From contig NZ_JAINDF010000003.1 of NCBI RefSeq assembly GCF_023006325.1, positions 539,856 to 603,855 on the forward strand: DNA of 64,000 nt, written 5' to 3'. Origin of the DNA: Kordiimonas marina (GTDB lineage: Bacteria > Pseudomonadota > Alphaproteobacteria > Sphingomonadales > Kordiimonadaceae). A program made the position numbers and the translations under genes. The first letter of the stretch is position 1; every line of letters begins with the position of its first letter. Positions 35,163 to 44,574 of this stretch are shown here, one piece after another. The notes under the pieces are model-generated. The model was not told the origin of the DNA, ran no database searches, and was given only the letters and a program-made list of their open reading frames with translations.

Positions 35163-36332
35163 TCAGGAGGCAAGCGTCTCGGCGAGGCGGGTCATGAAAC
35201 GGTCGCAGGCGGCAAGCTGGTTCAGCTCGACATATTCATCCGGCTTGTGGGCCTGGGCGATACTGCCCGGGCCGCAGACGACGGCGGGATAATCGATGCC
35301 CTGGAAGTGGCCTGCTTCGGTCCCGAAGGCGACGACACTGGTGTCGTTCTTCTCCGCGAGCGCCAGCACCAGCGCCTCGGCGTCCGAGCCTGGCTCAGCC
35401 TTCAGGGGTGGCAGATAGGCCCAGCGGCCATTCTCGATATGGCAGCCTGCGTGCTCGGCGGCGATACGCGGGCCGACCACCGTGTCGATATGGTCCTGAT
35501 AGCGCTTCAGAAGCGCTGCGGAGTCGGTTGCGGGCAGCGGGCGGAATTCCCAATCGAACTCGCACACATTCGGGATGATGTTAAAGGCGCTGCCGCCGAT
35601 GATCGGGCCGACATTGAAGCTGGTATAAGGCGGGTCGAACGCGTCATCGCGCGGCCCCTCTTCCCGTTCCTTGCGCGCCATCTCGGTGATGAAGCCGATC
35701 AGCTCCGCCGCCACGGCCACAGCGTTCACCCCGTCTTCCGGACGGCTGGAATGCGCCTCCCGCCCGATCACGCGGGTGCGGCTGACATGCTGGCCCTTGT
35801 GGGCATTCGCGACCTGCATCGAGGTGGGTTCGCCCACCACGACCACCTTGGGGCGCGGCAGCAGCGGCTTCAGATACTGCACCATCTGCTGAACGCCCAA
35901 GCAGCCGATCTCCTCATCATAGGAGAAAGCGAGATGGATCGGCGTTTTCAGGTCGGCTTTCACGAACAGCGGCACATGGGCGAGCGCTGAGGCGATGAAG
36001 CCTTTCATGTCAGCCGCGCCACGGCCATAAAGCCGCCCGTCGCGTTCGGTCAGCGTGAACGGGTCGGACGTCCAGTCCTGCCCCTCCACGGGCACCACAT
36101 CCGTGTGGCCCGAAAGCACAACGCCACCTTCGACCCTGGGGCCAATGGTGGCGATGAGGTTGGCTTTGTCGCCGTCCGCATTCTTCTGAAGCTCGGCCTC
36201 GATGCCATGCTCCTTCAGATAGGCGGCGATGAACTCAATGAGCGCGAGGTTGGAGAGGCGGCTGGTGGTATCGAACCCCACCAGCCTTTCAAGCAAGCTT
36301 ACAGTTGCCTTATGACTCTCTGCCCCGGTCAC
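35163..36332 (-). CDS. argE: Acetylornithine deacetylase
   Basis: A 389-residue M20 family amidohydrolase. The metal and catalytic residues appear in VVLSGHTDVVPV (H76, D78), YGRGAADMKGF, SYDEEIGCLG, and VVVGEPTSMQVANAHKG, with FGTEAGHFQ near the end. The best match is ArgE of arginine biosynthesis, though related deacylases share the pattern. The start is GTG 36332, four bases after the pccA stop, with a GGAG site inside pccA, so translation is probably coupled. Confidence 0.85.
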   Translation of the reverse strand: MTGAESHKATVSLLERLVGFDTTSRLSNLALIEFIAAYLKEHGIEAELQKNADGDKANLIATIGPRVEGGVVLSGHTDVVPVEGQDWTSDPFTLTERDGRLYGRGAADMKGFIASALAHVPLFVKADLKTPIHLAFSYDEEIGCLGVQQMVQYLKPLLPRPKVVVVGEPTSMQVANAHKGQHVSRTRVIGREAHSSRPEDGVNAVAVAAELIGFITEMARKEREEGPRDDAFDPPYTSFNVGPIIGGSAFNIIPNVCEFDWEFRPLPATDSAALLKRYQDHIDTVVGPRIAAEHAGCHIENGRWAYLPPLKAEPGSDAEALVLALAEKNDTSVVAFGTEAGHFQGIDYPAVVCGPGSIAQAHKPDEYVELNQLAACDRFMTRLAETLAS

Positions 36333-36336
36333 CGGC

Positions 36337-38322
36337 TTATTCGAACTCCATGATCACGGCATCAACCGCGAGGCTATCGCCCGCTTCGGCATTCACCGAC
36401 TTGACCACCCCGTCGCGCTCGGCGCGCAGGATGTTTTCCATCTTCATGGCTTCGACGACCGCGAGCGCCTGGCCCGCCTTGATCTCGTCGCCTTCGGCGA
36501 CGTTGATCGACACCACAAGGCCCGGCATCGGGCACAGCAGCATCTTGCTGGTGTCGGCCTCGACCTTCTCAGGCATCAGCTTATAGAGCGCGGCGGCGCG
36601 TTCGGTCTGAACCCGCACATCCATGGCGACACCGTCACACGTCAGCGTCCAGCCGAGGGTGCCCCGGTCAATCTCCATCGCGTAATCGACATCGCCGATG
36701 GTGGCATGGAGGACCGGCTGGCCGGGAATCCAGTCGCTGAACAGCTCGACCTTCTTATCGCCAACCGCGACCACCGAATGGTCTTCCATCGGGATGATCG
36801 AAGTCACGGCTTCATCACCGTTGATCGACACCACCCACTGGCGGTTCTGCGGGGCTTCGGGCTCGGTGATCTGACCTTCGATCTGGCTCTCGCGGGAGCG
36901 CTCCACAGCGTTGAGGAAGGTCGCGGCGACGATCATGGCTTCCTTGACCTCATCCCGGAGGACACCGCCATGGAAGCCGTCCGGATATTCCTCGGCAATG
37001 AAGCCGGTGGTCATGTTGCCTGCCTGGAAGCGCGGATGCGCCATCAGGGCCGCCAGGAACGGGATATTGTGGCCGATCCCGCGGATATAATATTCGTCGA
37101 GCGCTTTACGCTGGGCGGCAATCGCCTCATCGCGGGTTTCACCCGTCGTGATCAGCTTGGCGATCATCGGGTCGTAGAACATGGAAATTTCCGCGCCCTC
37201 ATAGACGCCGGTGTCCACACGGACGGTCTCTGTCTCCTCCGGCGGTACATAACGGGTCAGGCGGCCGATCGACGGCAGGAAGCCGCGGAACGGGTCCTCG
37301 GCATAAACGCGGGTTTCCATCGACCAGCCGGTGAGCTTGACGTCCTCTTGGCGGAGCGTGAGCTTCTCGCCGTCCGCCACGCGCAGCATCTGCTCGACGA
37401 GGTCGATGCCCGTGACCTGCTCAGTCACCGGGTGTTCCACCTGCAGGCGGGTGTTCATCTCAAGGAAATAGAAATTGCGGTTCTTGTCGACGATGAACTC
37501 GACCGTTCCGGCACTGCAATAATCCACAGCTTTCGAGAGCGCGACAGCCTGCTCGCCCATGGCTTTGCGCGTCGCTTCATCGAGGAACGGGCTCGGCGCT
37601 TCCTCAACCACCTTCTGGTGACGGCGCTGGATCGAGCATTCGCGTTCGCCCAGGTAAATCACGTTGCCGTGCTTGTCGCCCAGCACCTGGATTTCGATAT
37701 GGCGCGGCTCTTCAACGAATTTCTCGATGAATACGCGGTCGTCGCCGAAGCTGGAGCGCGCCTCGTTCTGGGCTGAGATAAAGCCTTCATGAGCTTCTTC
37801 GTCGGAAAAGGCGATCCGCATGCCCTTGCCGCCACCGCCCGCGGAGGCCTTCAGCATCACCGGATAACCGATTTCCGACGCGATTTTGACCGCCTCATCC
37901 GCGTCCTTGATGATGCCCATATAGCCGGGCACGGTGGAAACACCGGCCTCAGCCGCCAGTTTCTTACTGGTGATCTTGTCGCCCATGGCGTCGATGGCTT
38001 TCGGGTCCGGCCCGATAAAGGCGATGCCCGCAGCCTGCACGGCCTTGACGAACTCGGCACGCTCGGACAGGAAGCCGTAGCCCGGGTGGATCGCCTCGGC
38101 GCCCGTATCCTTGGCGGCCTGCAGGATCTTGTCCGCCAGCAGGTAGCTTTCCGCCGCGGCAGGCGGGCCGATGTGAACGGCTTCGTCCGCCATTTCCACA
38201 TGCAGCGCATCGGCGTCCGCGTCCGAATAGACCGCGACTGTCTTGATGCCCATGCGGCGCGCGGTCTTGATGACCCGGCACGCGATTTCCCCCCGGTTGG
38301 CGATCAGGATTTTATTGAACAT
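36337..38322 (-). CDS. pccA: Propionyl-/acetyl-CoA carboxylase alpha subunit
   Basis: A 661-residue biotin-dependent carboxylase subunit. It comprises a biotin carboxylase domain (IANRGEIACRVIKTARRMG, HPGYGFLSERAEF, ATP-grasp loop ASAGGGGKGMR, EMNTRLQVEHPVTE), a BT-type linker region, and a C-terminal biotinyl domain with EAMKMEN, where Lys627 is biotinylated. It carboxylates propionyl-CoA to methylmalonyl-CoA together with pccB, located 491 bases upstream across two small genes. No mutase or epimerase is in the window. Confidence 0.94.
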   Translation of the reverse strand: MFNKILIANRGEIACRVIKTARRMGIKTVAVYSDADADALHVEMADEAVHIGPPAAAESYLLADKILQAAKDTGAEAIHPGYGFLSERAEFVKAVQAAGIAFIGPDPKAIDAMGDKITSKKLAAEAGVSTVPGYMGIIKDADEAVKIASEIGYPVMLKASAGGGGKGMRIAFSDEEAHEGFISAQNEARSSFGDDRVFIEKFVEEPRHIEIQVLGDKHGNVIYLGERECSIQRRHQKVVEEAPSPFLDEATRKAMGEQAVALSKAVDYCSAGTVEFIVDKNRNFYFLEMNTRLQVEHPVTEQVTGIDLVEQMLRVADGEKLTLRQEDVKLTGWSMETRVYAEDPFRGFLPSIGRLTRYVPPEETETVRVDTGVYEGAEISMFYDPMIAKLITTGETRDEAIAAQRKALDEYYIRGIGHNIPFLAALMAHPRFQAGNMTTGFIAEEYPDGFHGGVLRDEVKEAMIVAATFLNAVERSRESQIEGQITEPEAPQNRQWVVSINGDEAVTSIIPMEDHSVVAVGDKKVELFSDWIPGQPVLHATIGDVDYAMEIDRGTLGWTLTCDGVAMDVRVQTERAAALYKLMPEKVEADTSKMLLCPMPGLVVSINVAEGDEIKAGQALAVVEAMKMENILRAERDGVVKSVNAEAGDSLAVDAVIMEFE

Positions 38323-38345
38323 GCTCTATAGCCCCTATCCCGGTA

Positions 38346-38570
38346 TTATTTCTGTGCCCGCCGGCGTGCGGCGAGAAACCAAAGTGCGGCGACGACAAGG
38401 ACGCCGAAAAAGAAGGTGTAGTGCGATCCGTCAGCGGATGGAAACCCCCGCCCGAGCCCAAAGCCAACCGCTCCACCGACAATGAACGCCATCACGGCAA
38501 CCGACCGGATTTCGGCGCGGCGGGCGTTTTGGGCGACATGCGCCATATCGTCCGGGAGCGGCTTCGCCAT
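38346..38570 (-). CDS. Small membrane protein between pccA and pccB
   Basis: A 74-residue protein with two hydrophobic segments (about 23-41 and 51-67) and a basic C-terminus (ARRRAQK). It is not recognised. Its first base is shared with the last base of the next small gene, so the two are tightly packed within the pcc block. Confidence 0.6.
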   Translation of the reverse strand: MAKPLPDDMAHVAQNARRAEIRSVAVMAFIVGGAVGFGLGRGFPSADGSHYTFFFGVLVVAALWFLAARRRAQK

Positions 38571-38800
38571 CAGGCAGCATCTCCGTCAGAACCGCCGTCA
38601 TCCCCATGCTTTTCATGGTGCTGGCTGCCGAATTTCTCCAGCGTGGCCAGCAGGATAGCCAGGATGATGGCCTGAAACGGGCTGGGTTTGCCGCCGACCC
38701 CAAAGCCTGCGAGCAGATAGCCACCAGCCACGAGGACAACGAAGAAACCCAGCGCCTTGAAGCCTATTTCCTTGAGCGTCGTCTTAACGTCCGAACTCAT
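38570..38800 (-). CDS. Small membrane protein between pccA and pccB
   Basis: A 76-residue protein. Two hydrophobic segments (about 15-33 and 41-56) are followed by a charged His/Asp/Gly-rich C-terminus. It is not recognised. A GTG directly precedes the ATG chosen here. It begins 13 bases after the pccB stop, so it is very likely in the same transcript. Confidence 0.6.
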   Translation of the reverse strand: MSSDVKTTLKEIGFKALGFFVVLVAGGYLLAGFGVGGKPSPFQAIILAILLATLEKFGSQHHEKHGDDGGSDGDAA

Positions 38801-38812
38801 CACACTCTCCCG

Positions 38813-40345
38813 TTAAAGCGGAATATTGTCGTGCTTCTTCCACGGGTTCTCGAGATGCTTGTTCGCAAGCTTCTTGAGGCCGGAGATGATGCGTTTCCGC
38901 GTCGAATGCGGCATGACAACCTCATCGATATAGCCGCGCTGGGCCGCGACGAACGGGTTCGCGAACAGATCCTCATAATCCTTGGTGCGCTGCTTGATCT
39001 TTTCCGCGTCGTCCTTTTCCTTGCGGTACAGGATTTCCACGGCGCCCTTCGCGCCCATGACCGCGATCTCGGCGGTCGGCCAGGCATAGTTGAGGTCCCC
39101 ACGCAGGTGCTTGGATGCCATAACGTCATAAGCGCCGCCGTAAGCCTTGCGTGTGATGACGGTGATCTTCGGCACCGTGGCTTCGCCGTAAGCAAACAGA
39201 AGCTTGGCGCCGTGCTTGATGATGCCGCCATATTCCTGTGCGGTGCCGGGCAGGAAGCCGGGCACGTCCACGAGCGTGATGATCGGAATATTGAAACAGT
39301 CACAGAAGCGCACAAACCGCGCGGCTTTCTTGCTGCTGTCGATATCCAGGCAACCGGCCAGCACCATCGGCTGGTTGGCGACGATGCCCACTGTTTCGCC
39401 GTCCATGCGCGCGAAACCAGTCAGGATATTACCCGCATGCTTGGGCTGGATTTCGAAGAAATCGCCTTCGTCGACGAGCTTCTGGATCACCTCATGCATG
39501 TCATAAGGCTTGTTCGGATTGCTCGGGATCACGCTGTCGAGCGATTTCTCGATCCGGTCCGCCTGGTCGAAAGTCGGCCGGACCGGCGGCTTTTCCCGGT
39601 TATTAAGCGGCAGGAAGTCGAAGAAGCGGCGAAGCTGCGCCAGCGCTTCCACGTCATTGTCGAACGCCTTGTCGGCCACGCCGGATTTGGTGGTGTGGGT
39701 CGATGCCCCGCCCAGCTGTTCCTGCGTCACCACTTCGTTGGTCACGGTCTTCACCACATCCGGGCCGGTCACGAACATATAACTGGTGTCCTGCACCATG
39801 AAGATGAAGTCGGTCATCGCCGGGCTATAGACAGCACCACCCGCGCACGGCCCCATGATCATGCTGATCTGCGGCACGACGCCTGAGGCCAGAACGTTCT
39901 TCTGGAACACGTCGGCATAGCCGCCAAGCGCCGCGACACCTTCCTGGATGCGCGCGCCGCCACTGTCGTTAATGCCGATCACCGGTGCGCCCACCTTCAT
40001 GGCCATATCCATGACCTTGATGATCTTCTGGGCGTGGGTTGCGCTCAGCGACCCGCCAAAAACCGTGAAATCCTGGCTGAACACATAAACCAGCCGGCCG
40101 TTGATGGTGCCAGACCCGGTGACGACGCCGTCCCCCGGATACTTGGTCTCGCCCATACCGAAATCGGCACAGCGGTGTTCAACGAACATGTCATATTCTT
40201 CAAAGCTGCCCTCATCGAGCAGAAGGTCGATGCGTTCCCGCGCCGTCAGTTTGCCGCGTTTGTGCTGGGCATCGATGCGGGCCTGCCCGCCGCCCAGGCG
40301 CGCTTCTTCGCGCTTGAGCTCAAGCTTTTCCAGAATTTGTTTCAT
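38813..40345 (-). CDS. pccB: Propionyl-CoA carboxylase beta subunit
   Basis: A 510-residue carboxyltransferase. The N-domain has [22 protein letters not shown] and [20 protein letters not shown]...[13 protein letters not shown]; the C-domain contains [42 protein letters not shown] and [10 protein letters not shown]. These make the acyl-CoA and biotin sites. The start [15 protein letters not shown] at 40345 is chosen; upstream in-frame sequence is low-complexity and unlike the family. It forms an operon with the two small membrane genes and pccA. Confidence 0.95.
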   Translation of the reverse strand: MKQILEKLELKREEARLGGGQARIDAQHKRGKLTARERIDLLLDEGSFEEYDMFVEHRCADFGMGETKYPGDGVVTGSGTINGRLVYVFSQDFTVFGGSLSATHAQKIIKVMDMAMKVGAPVIGINDSGGARIQEGVAALGGYADVFQKNVLASGVVPQISMIMGPCAGGAVYSPAMTDFIFMVQDTSYMFVTGPDVVKTVTNEVVTQEQLGGASTHTTKSGVADKAFDNDVEALAQLRRFFDFLPLNNREKPPVRPTFDQADRIEKSLDSVIPSNPNKPYDMHEVIQKLVDEGDFFEIQPKHAGNILTGFARMDGETVGIVANQPMVLAGCLDIDSSKKAARFVRFCDCFNIPIITLVDVPGFLPGTAQEYGGIIKHGAKLLFAYGEATVPKITVITRKAYGGAYDVMASKHLRGDLNYAWPTAEIAVMGAKGAVEILYRKEKDDAEKIKQRTKDYEDLFANPFVAAQRGYIDEVVMPHSTRKRIISGLKKLANKHLENPWKKHDNIPL

Positions 40346-40409
40346 ATAACCTTCCCCTTGAGCCTGCGGGCGTGGCTTCCCGGCCCGCGCTCCCAGTGAT
40401 GAAATTTTA

Positions 40410-41135
40410 TTATCCTGCTTTAGCCGGGCTTTCCAGCGATTTATTTCGCATGTGCGAAAGGAACGCGATCGCGGCTTCCATGTCGGCGCGCAGGAGATCG
40501 CGCTTTTCTTCGGCTTCCCAATCGGTGCCCCACTTCTCTTCCTGGTGCTCGGCATCCACCAGGCTGGCGCGCCAGATGGTGTCGAAATCGGTAAAGCCGC
40601 GCATGAGCGCGAGGCCGAGGATCAGCGAGCCCAGCCCAGTGGTGAAGGCATGAAGCGCCGTCAGTTCATAAGGATCATGCGCCTTAACGATGGCCGTAAT
40701 CGCGTCAAGCGCCGCCTTGTCCTGGGCAATCGGCATGATGCCGTCCGTGACCTTGAGACGGATGCCTTCTTCTTCCGCGAGCCAGTCCAGATACGGGTCC
40801 CAGGCCTTGGCTTGAAGGGCCGCGAGCTCCGCCGGGTCATCGGCGCGGTAGCACAGGAGGTCGGTGCCGGCATAATTGGCGACTTCCGCCACCACCTCGT
40901 CATGGCGCGGGGCGACACGGTCCTGCACGGTGTTGGCAAGCTTGGTCACCGGCATGGTATCCGGCTTGACCTCATCCGCCTGCGCGTCCCACTCCGCGGC
41001 CACGGCCTCGGCCAACGCCTTCGTCGGCATGGCCAGCGTCTCCCTGGCGGGGGTTTTGACGATACGGCCGTCAAGCGCAACAACATGGCCCGCCTCGGTG
41101 CTTTCAACACTGACGGTCTTGTAAAATCTTTTCAT
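40410..41135 (-). CDS. ATP12 family F1-ATPase assembly chaperone
   Basis: A 241-residue protein of the ATP12 family, found in mitochondria and alphaproteobacteria, which protects the F1 alpha subunit before assembly. [10 protein letters not shown]...[12 protein letters not shown]...[12 protein letters not shown], the [10 protein letters not shown] core and [14 protein letters not shown] near the C-terminus are typical. It is the last gene of the crcB-rluC-HAD-membrane protein-ATP12 run. Confidence 0.92.
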   Translation of the reverse strand: MKRFYKTVSVESTEAGHVVALDGRIVKTPARETLAMPTKALAEAVAAEWDAQADEVKPDTMPVTKLANTVQDRVAPRHDEVVAEVANYAGTDLLCYRADDPAELAALQAKAWDPYLDWLAEEEGIRLKVTDGIMPIAQDKAALDAITAIVKAHDPYELTALHAFTTGLGSLILGLALMRGFTDFDTIWRASLVDAEHQEEKWGTDWEAEEKRDLLRADMEAAIAFLSHMRNKSLESPAKAG

Positions 41136-41138
41136 CGT

Positions 41139-41615
41139 CTATTCGTCTTTTGTGGTCTTTTCAGAGGAAGGTTCCGCAGTGGATGTCTCCGCCCCGGCCT
41201 TCTTCTCAGCCTGCATCTGGCGCGTCACCTCCGCGAGCTTGCGGCGCGAATAACGCGCCTGCTTGCGGTTGGTGTTTTGGCGCTTTTCGGCGAGCCCTGC
41301 CTGCACTTTGAAACTGCCAACATATTCCATGCTGGCCTTTTCCTTTTTCTTCTCCGGCTTGAGCATGACGTCATAGCCCAGAAGCCGGTTGCCGATCCTC
41401 GGCACCCGGAAACACAGAAGCAGATACATGGCAATCAGGATCAACATGCCGATCAGGAAGGCAAAGGCGATCTCGTTATGGCCGTCTGCGCCGATTATAT
41501 CGTCCCGGTACAGATAAGCCGCAATCGCCGCCACGCTCGCCACCGCGGAAGCCACCAGGAAGCCGCGGCGCGGCCTCAGCGCTTCATCCTCGAAACTGTC
41601 TTGGTGTTTCATCAT
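41139..41615 (-). CDS. Membrane protein of unknown function
   Basis: A 158-residue protein with two membrane helices (about 19-36 and 50-68), then a long Lys/Arg/Glu-rich cytoplasmic helix region that may form a coiled coil (KQARYSRRKLAEVTRQMQAEKK). It is not recognised. Its start overlaps the HAD gene's stop (TGATG) and its end is three bases from atp12, so it is embedded in the operon; this conserved setting supports a real gene. Confidence 0.7.
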   Translation of the reverse strand: MMKHQDSFEDEALRPRRGFLVASAVASVAAIAAYLYRDDIIGADGHNEIAFAFLIGMLILIAMYLLLCFRVPRIGNRLLGYDVMLKPEKKKEKASMEYVGSFKVQAGLAEKRQNTNRKQARYSRRKLAEVTRQMQAEKKAGAETSTAEPSSEKTTKDE

Positions 41616-42295
41616 CACGCAGCTCCTATCATCCCGGCGACCAGCTCGGGAATATCATGGAAACGGGAAACCACATGGTCCGCACCGGCATCTTTGAGCA
41701 TGTCGGTGTGATGGTATCCCCAGTCAACACCGATCCCGCCGCAGCGGGCCGCGCGCGCCATCATCATATCATAGCTGGTGTCACCAATCATGATTGCACT
41801 GTCAGCGTGGGCGCCCGCTTCCAATATCGCTGTCTGGATCATCGACGGGTGTGGCTTGGACGGATGGTGGTCCGCGGTCTGAAGCGTGACGAACAGATGG
41901 CCCAGCTTGTGTTCATCAAGGACGCGATTGAGGCCACGCACTGAATTCCCGGTCGCGACCCCGAGCATGTAGCCCGCGTCATTCAAGGCCTCAAGCACCT
42001 CCAGCGTGCCATCAAACAGCGGGTCGGGACCCGCCTGCATCGCCACGCGGCGGCGGTAGAAGACCGATTTGAACTTTTCGGCCACAGCATCATGGAAAGC
42101 GGGGTCTTCGTCCGGGACAAGCGCCGCGATGGCCTGAACCGGGCTCAGGCCGATGATCGACCGCACATCGGCGTCGCTCACGGGTGCGAGCCCCATTTCC
42201 TCGAAGGTTTCCTGCATCGAGCCGACGATCATATGCTGGCTGTCCACCAGCGTGCCGTCACAGTCGAAAATCACGAGCTTGGTAAAGCCTGACAC
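41615..42295 (-). CDS. HAD-IA phosphatase, phosphoglycolate phosphatase-like
   Basis: A 226-residue HAD-superfamily hydrolase. Motif I is FDCDGTLVDSQ (D11, D13), motif II LGVATGNS, motif III a lysine in HPSKPHP, and motif IV MIGDTSYDMMMA. The helical cap and overall length fit Gph-like enzymes, but substrate assignments within this group are unreliable. The start is GTG 42295, two bases after the rluC stop. Confidence 0.88.
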   Translation of the reverse strand: MSGFTKLVIFDCDGTLVDSQHMIVGSMQETFEEMGLAPVSDADVRSIIGLSPVQAIAALVPDEDPAFHDAVAEKFKSVFYRRRVAMQAGPDPLFDGTLEVLEALNDAGYMLGVATGNSVRGLNRVLDEHKLGHLFVTLQTADHHPSKPHPSMIQTAILEAGAHADSAIMIGDTSYDMMMARAARCGGIGVDWGYHHTDMLKDAGADHVVSRFHDIPELVAGMIGAA

Positions 42296-42297
42296 GC

Positions 42298-43284
42298 TCA
42301 GTCCTCCTGAAGCGGGTCTTCATACTCCCCGACTTCGAAGCCCAGCATGGCGAAGCTTTCCTTCATGTGGGGCGGCAGCGGTGCCGTGACCGTCATCATG
42401 CCGCCCTTGGGGTGCGGGAAGGTGACAGACTGGCTGTGCAGATGCAGCTTGCGGGAAATCGCGCCGGTGAGGAACGCATCCGCACCGCCATATTTGCCGT
42501 CGCCGACAATCGGATGGCCCATCTCGGCGCAGTGCAGACGCAATTGGTGCGTCCGGCCGGTGTGCGGCTTGAGCGCGAGCCAGGCGGCTTCCGGCGGCGC
42601 GCTATCGACCACCGCATAGTCGGTCATCGATTTCTTGCCGTCTTCGGTGACCACCATGCGCTCCCCGCCCTTGATCGGCGCCTTGTCCATCTTGAGGACA
42701 ATGCGGCCGTCGGTCGGGTGCGGCACGCCCTTGACGAGCGCCCAATAGCGTTTGTCGGTTTCCTTGGACTGGAAGCCCTTGGCGAGGGCGGCGGCAGAGT
42801 TGGCACTGCGGCCCAGCAGCAGCACGCCCGATGTATCTTTATCAAGCCGGTGCACAAGGCGCGGACGGTGCTCGCTGTCGTAGCGGAGCGCCTCCAGAAG
42901 CCCGTCCAGATGGCGTTTCTGGCCGGTCCCGCCCTGGGTCGCCAGTCCCGCGGGCTTATTGATGGCGATCACCTGATCGTCCTTATACAGCACCCAGCTG
43001 CGGACCTCTTTGATATCCTCATCCGAGAGTTTGTGCTCGGCCTTCGGCTTGACATCGTCCGGTTTGGGGACGGCACGGTCACCCAGCGGCGGTACGCGCA
43101 CCGACTGACCGGCATAGATGCGGTCGCCCGGCTTGACGCGGTGGCCATCCAGGCGCACCTCGCCCTTGCGGCACATTTTCTGGAGCTGGATGAAGCTCAG
43201 GTCCGGGAAATGGCGTTTGAACCAGCGGTCGAGCCGGACGTCATGATCGTCGTCCGCCACCGTGATATTCTGGACGGTCCTCAT
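42298..43284 (-). CDS. rluC: RluC/RluD-family 23S rRNA pseudouridine synthase
   Basis: A 328-residue protein with an N-terminal S4 RNA-binding domain (VRLDRWFKRHFPDLSFIQLQKMCRKGEVRLDG) and a pseudouridine synthase domain with catalytic Asp148 in PRLVHRLDKDTSGVLLLG. RluC modifies helix 43-like positions of 23S rRNA; the exact target sites cannot be read from sequence. The ATG overlaps the crcB stop as ATGA. Confidence 0.9.
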   Translation of the reverse strand: MRTVQNITVADDDHDVRLDRWFKRHFPDLSFIQLQKMCRKGEVRLDGHRVKPGDRIYAGQSVRVPPLGDRAVPKPDDVKPKAEHKLSDEDIKEVRSWVLYKDDQVIAINKPAGLATQGGTGQKRHLDGLLEALRYDSEHRPRLVHRLDKDTSGVLLLGRSANSAAALAKGFQSKETDKRYWALVKGVPHPTDGRIVLKMDKAPIKGGERMVVTEDGKKSMTDYAVVDSAPPEAAWLALKPHTGRTHQLRLHCAEMGHPIVGDGKYGGADAFLTGAISRKLHLHSQSVTFPHPKGGMMTVTAPLPPHMKESFAMLGFEVGEYEDPLQED

Positions 43285-43661
43285 GCGACCACCACCCGGC
43301 CAAGCCACATGCCGGTGAAAAGCGCGGTCACGCCCACCATCAGGGACCCAAGCGCATAAAGCGCCGCGCCGGAGATATTGCCGCGCTCAATCAACAGCGC
43401 GGTTTCAAGCGAATAGGTCGAAAAGGTGGTCAGGCTGCCGAGCATGCCCACGGTCAGGAAGCCGCGAAGCTCCTGCGTAGTTTGGAATTTGAGTGCAAAG
43501 GCCGTCACCAGGAAGCCCATCATCAAGCTACCCAGGATATTGACCGTAAAGGTGCCGAACGGAAAGCCAGTGCCCACCCGGTGCATCACCCAGCCCGAAA
43601 TAAAGTGGCGCATCAAAGCGCCGGTCGCGCCGCCAGCGGCGATGGCAAACAGCATCCGCAT
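43281..43661 (-). CDS. crcB: Fluoride exporter CrcB/Fluc
   Basis: A 126-residue four-helix membrane protein that exports fluoride as a dual-topology dimer. GGATGALMRHFISGW, GTFTVNILGSLMMGF and GMLGSLTTFSTYSLE contain the family's fluoride-pore and central Na+ site residues. It is translationally coupled to rluC. No fluoride riboswitch was recognised in the short region upstream. Confidence 0.93.
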   Translation of the reverse strand: MRMLFAIAAGGATGALMRHFISGWVMHRVGTGFPFGTFTVNILGSLMMGFLVTAFALKFQTTQELRGFLTVGMLGSLTTFSTYSLETALLIERGNISGAALYALGSLMVGVTALFTGMWLGRVVVA

Positions 43662-43683
43662 ACGTCGTCCTTTTCACTAACCG

Positions 43684-44574
43684 TCATTCTACCCCGAAGA
43701 CCCAGCCCTCGGTGCGGCGCACCATAGTGGAAAGCCCCGCGGGATTCCAGTATTTGCGTACGTCATGAATATTGCGGAGCGCGGCCGCGGTTATGACCGC
43801 GTCTGCGGCATGGTCGCTCATGTCCCCACCGACGCGCAAAGGCCCGGTAGCGCCGAGGCGGAGAAGCGCGGATTTAAGGTCTTCCCGGCGCCGGAATTTG
43901 CCCTTGTGCCCCGCAAGCGCCGCGAAAGCTGCGGCATAGATCTCAACCACCACGACAGGCTTTTCAAGGTCCTCGTCGAACGGCCACAGCGCCACATGGG
44001 GCACTTGATTCAATCTGTGCAGCATTCGCATGGTCGAAAGCCCCGAAAGCCCGACCTGGCTGGGCCCCACCAGATGGAATACGCTTTCGCACGGCCCCGC
44101 GCCGGAGTCTACGGCGAGCCGTTCGGCCACCCGCATCCGGCGGCTGTAGCGCGCGCCTTTGATGTCCCCGCGCAGATAATGTTCGGCATGGGCATCGACG
44201 AAGCCGCCGCCATAAAGGTCGGCATCCCCGGCACACAGGGTATCGACATGGGCCCAAAGCCCGCGCACGTCCGCAGGCAGGGGCGCGCCGGGCAAATAGG
44301 TTTCCTCATCCGCAAAAGGCATCCCGAAGGACGAATCGAGCCCGACAAGGGCCCGGGCGCCCTCTCCAAGCCCCATACCAGCGGAAATCCAGGCCGCGCA
44401 TTCCTCGCGGCTCCAGCGGCGTTTTCCGGACGGTGGGGAGATAAGCTTCGGCGCGCCCTCCCCCACGGCGCATAGCGCGATGGCGAGGCCCGCGTGGGCC
44501 CGGCCCTTGGCGCCGGTCCAGTCGATGCCGACGAAATGGGTGAAGTTACTGTATGATAACTCTGCTTGCTCCAT
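43684..44574 (-). CDS. RNase-H-fold predicted nuclease, DUF429-like
   Basis: A 296-residue soluble protein if it starts at 44574 (an in-frame ATG at 44601 would give 305). Its beginning THFVGIDWTGAKGRAHAGLAIAL, the ALVGLDSSFGMPFADE acidic strand and the late GDMSDHAADAVITAAALR acidic stretch match the strand-Asp, strand-Asp, helix-Asp layout of RNase H-fold predicted nucleases (DUF429-like). The substrate is unknown. It overlaps the 3' end of the low-GC gene upstream, and neither start has a clear ribosome-binding site. Confidence 0.6.
   Translation of the reverse strand: MEQAELSYSNFTHFVGIDWTGAKGRAHAGLAIALCAVGEGAPKLISPPSGKRRWSREECAAWISAGMGLGEGARALVGLDSSFGMPFADEETYLPGAPLPADVRGLWAHVDTLCAGDADLYGGGFVDAHAEHYLRGDIKGARYSRRMRVAERLAVDSGAGPCESVFHLVGPSQVGLSGLSTMRMLHRLNQVPHVALWPFDEDLEKPVVVVEIYAAAFAALAGHKGKFRRREDLKSALLRLGATGPLRVGGDMSDHAADAVITAAALRNIHDVRKYWNPAGLSTMVRRTEGWVFGVE

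Noticed and set aside
43662..43683. Fluoride riboswitch before crcB
   Set aside because: The gap to the upstream gene is only about 20 bases, too short for the aptamer, and no motif is visible.
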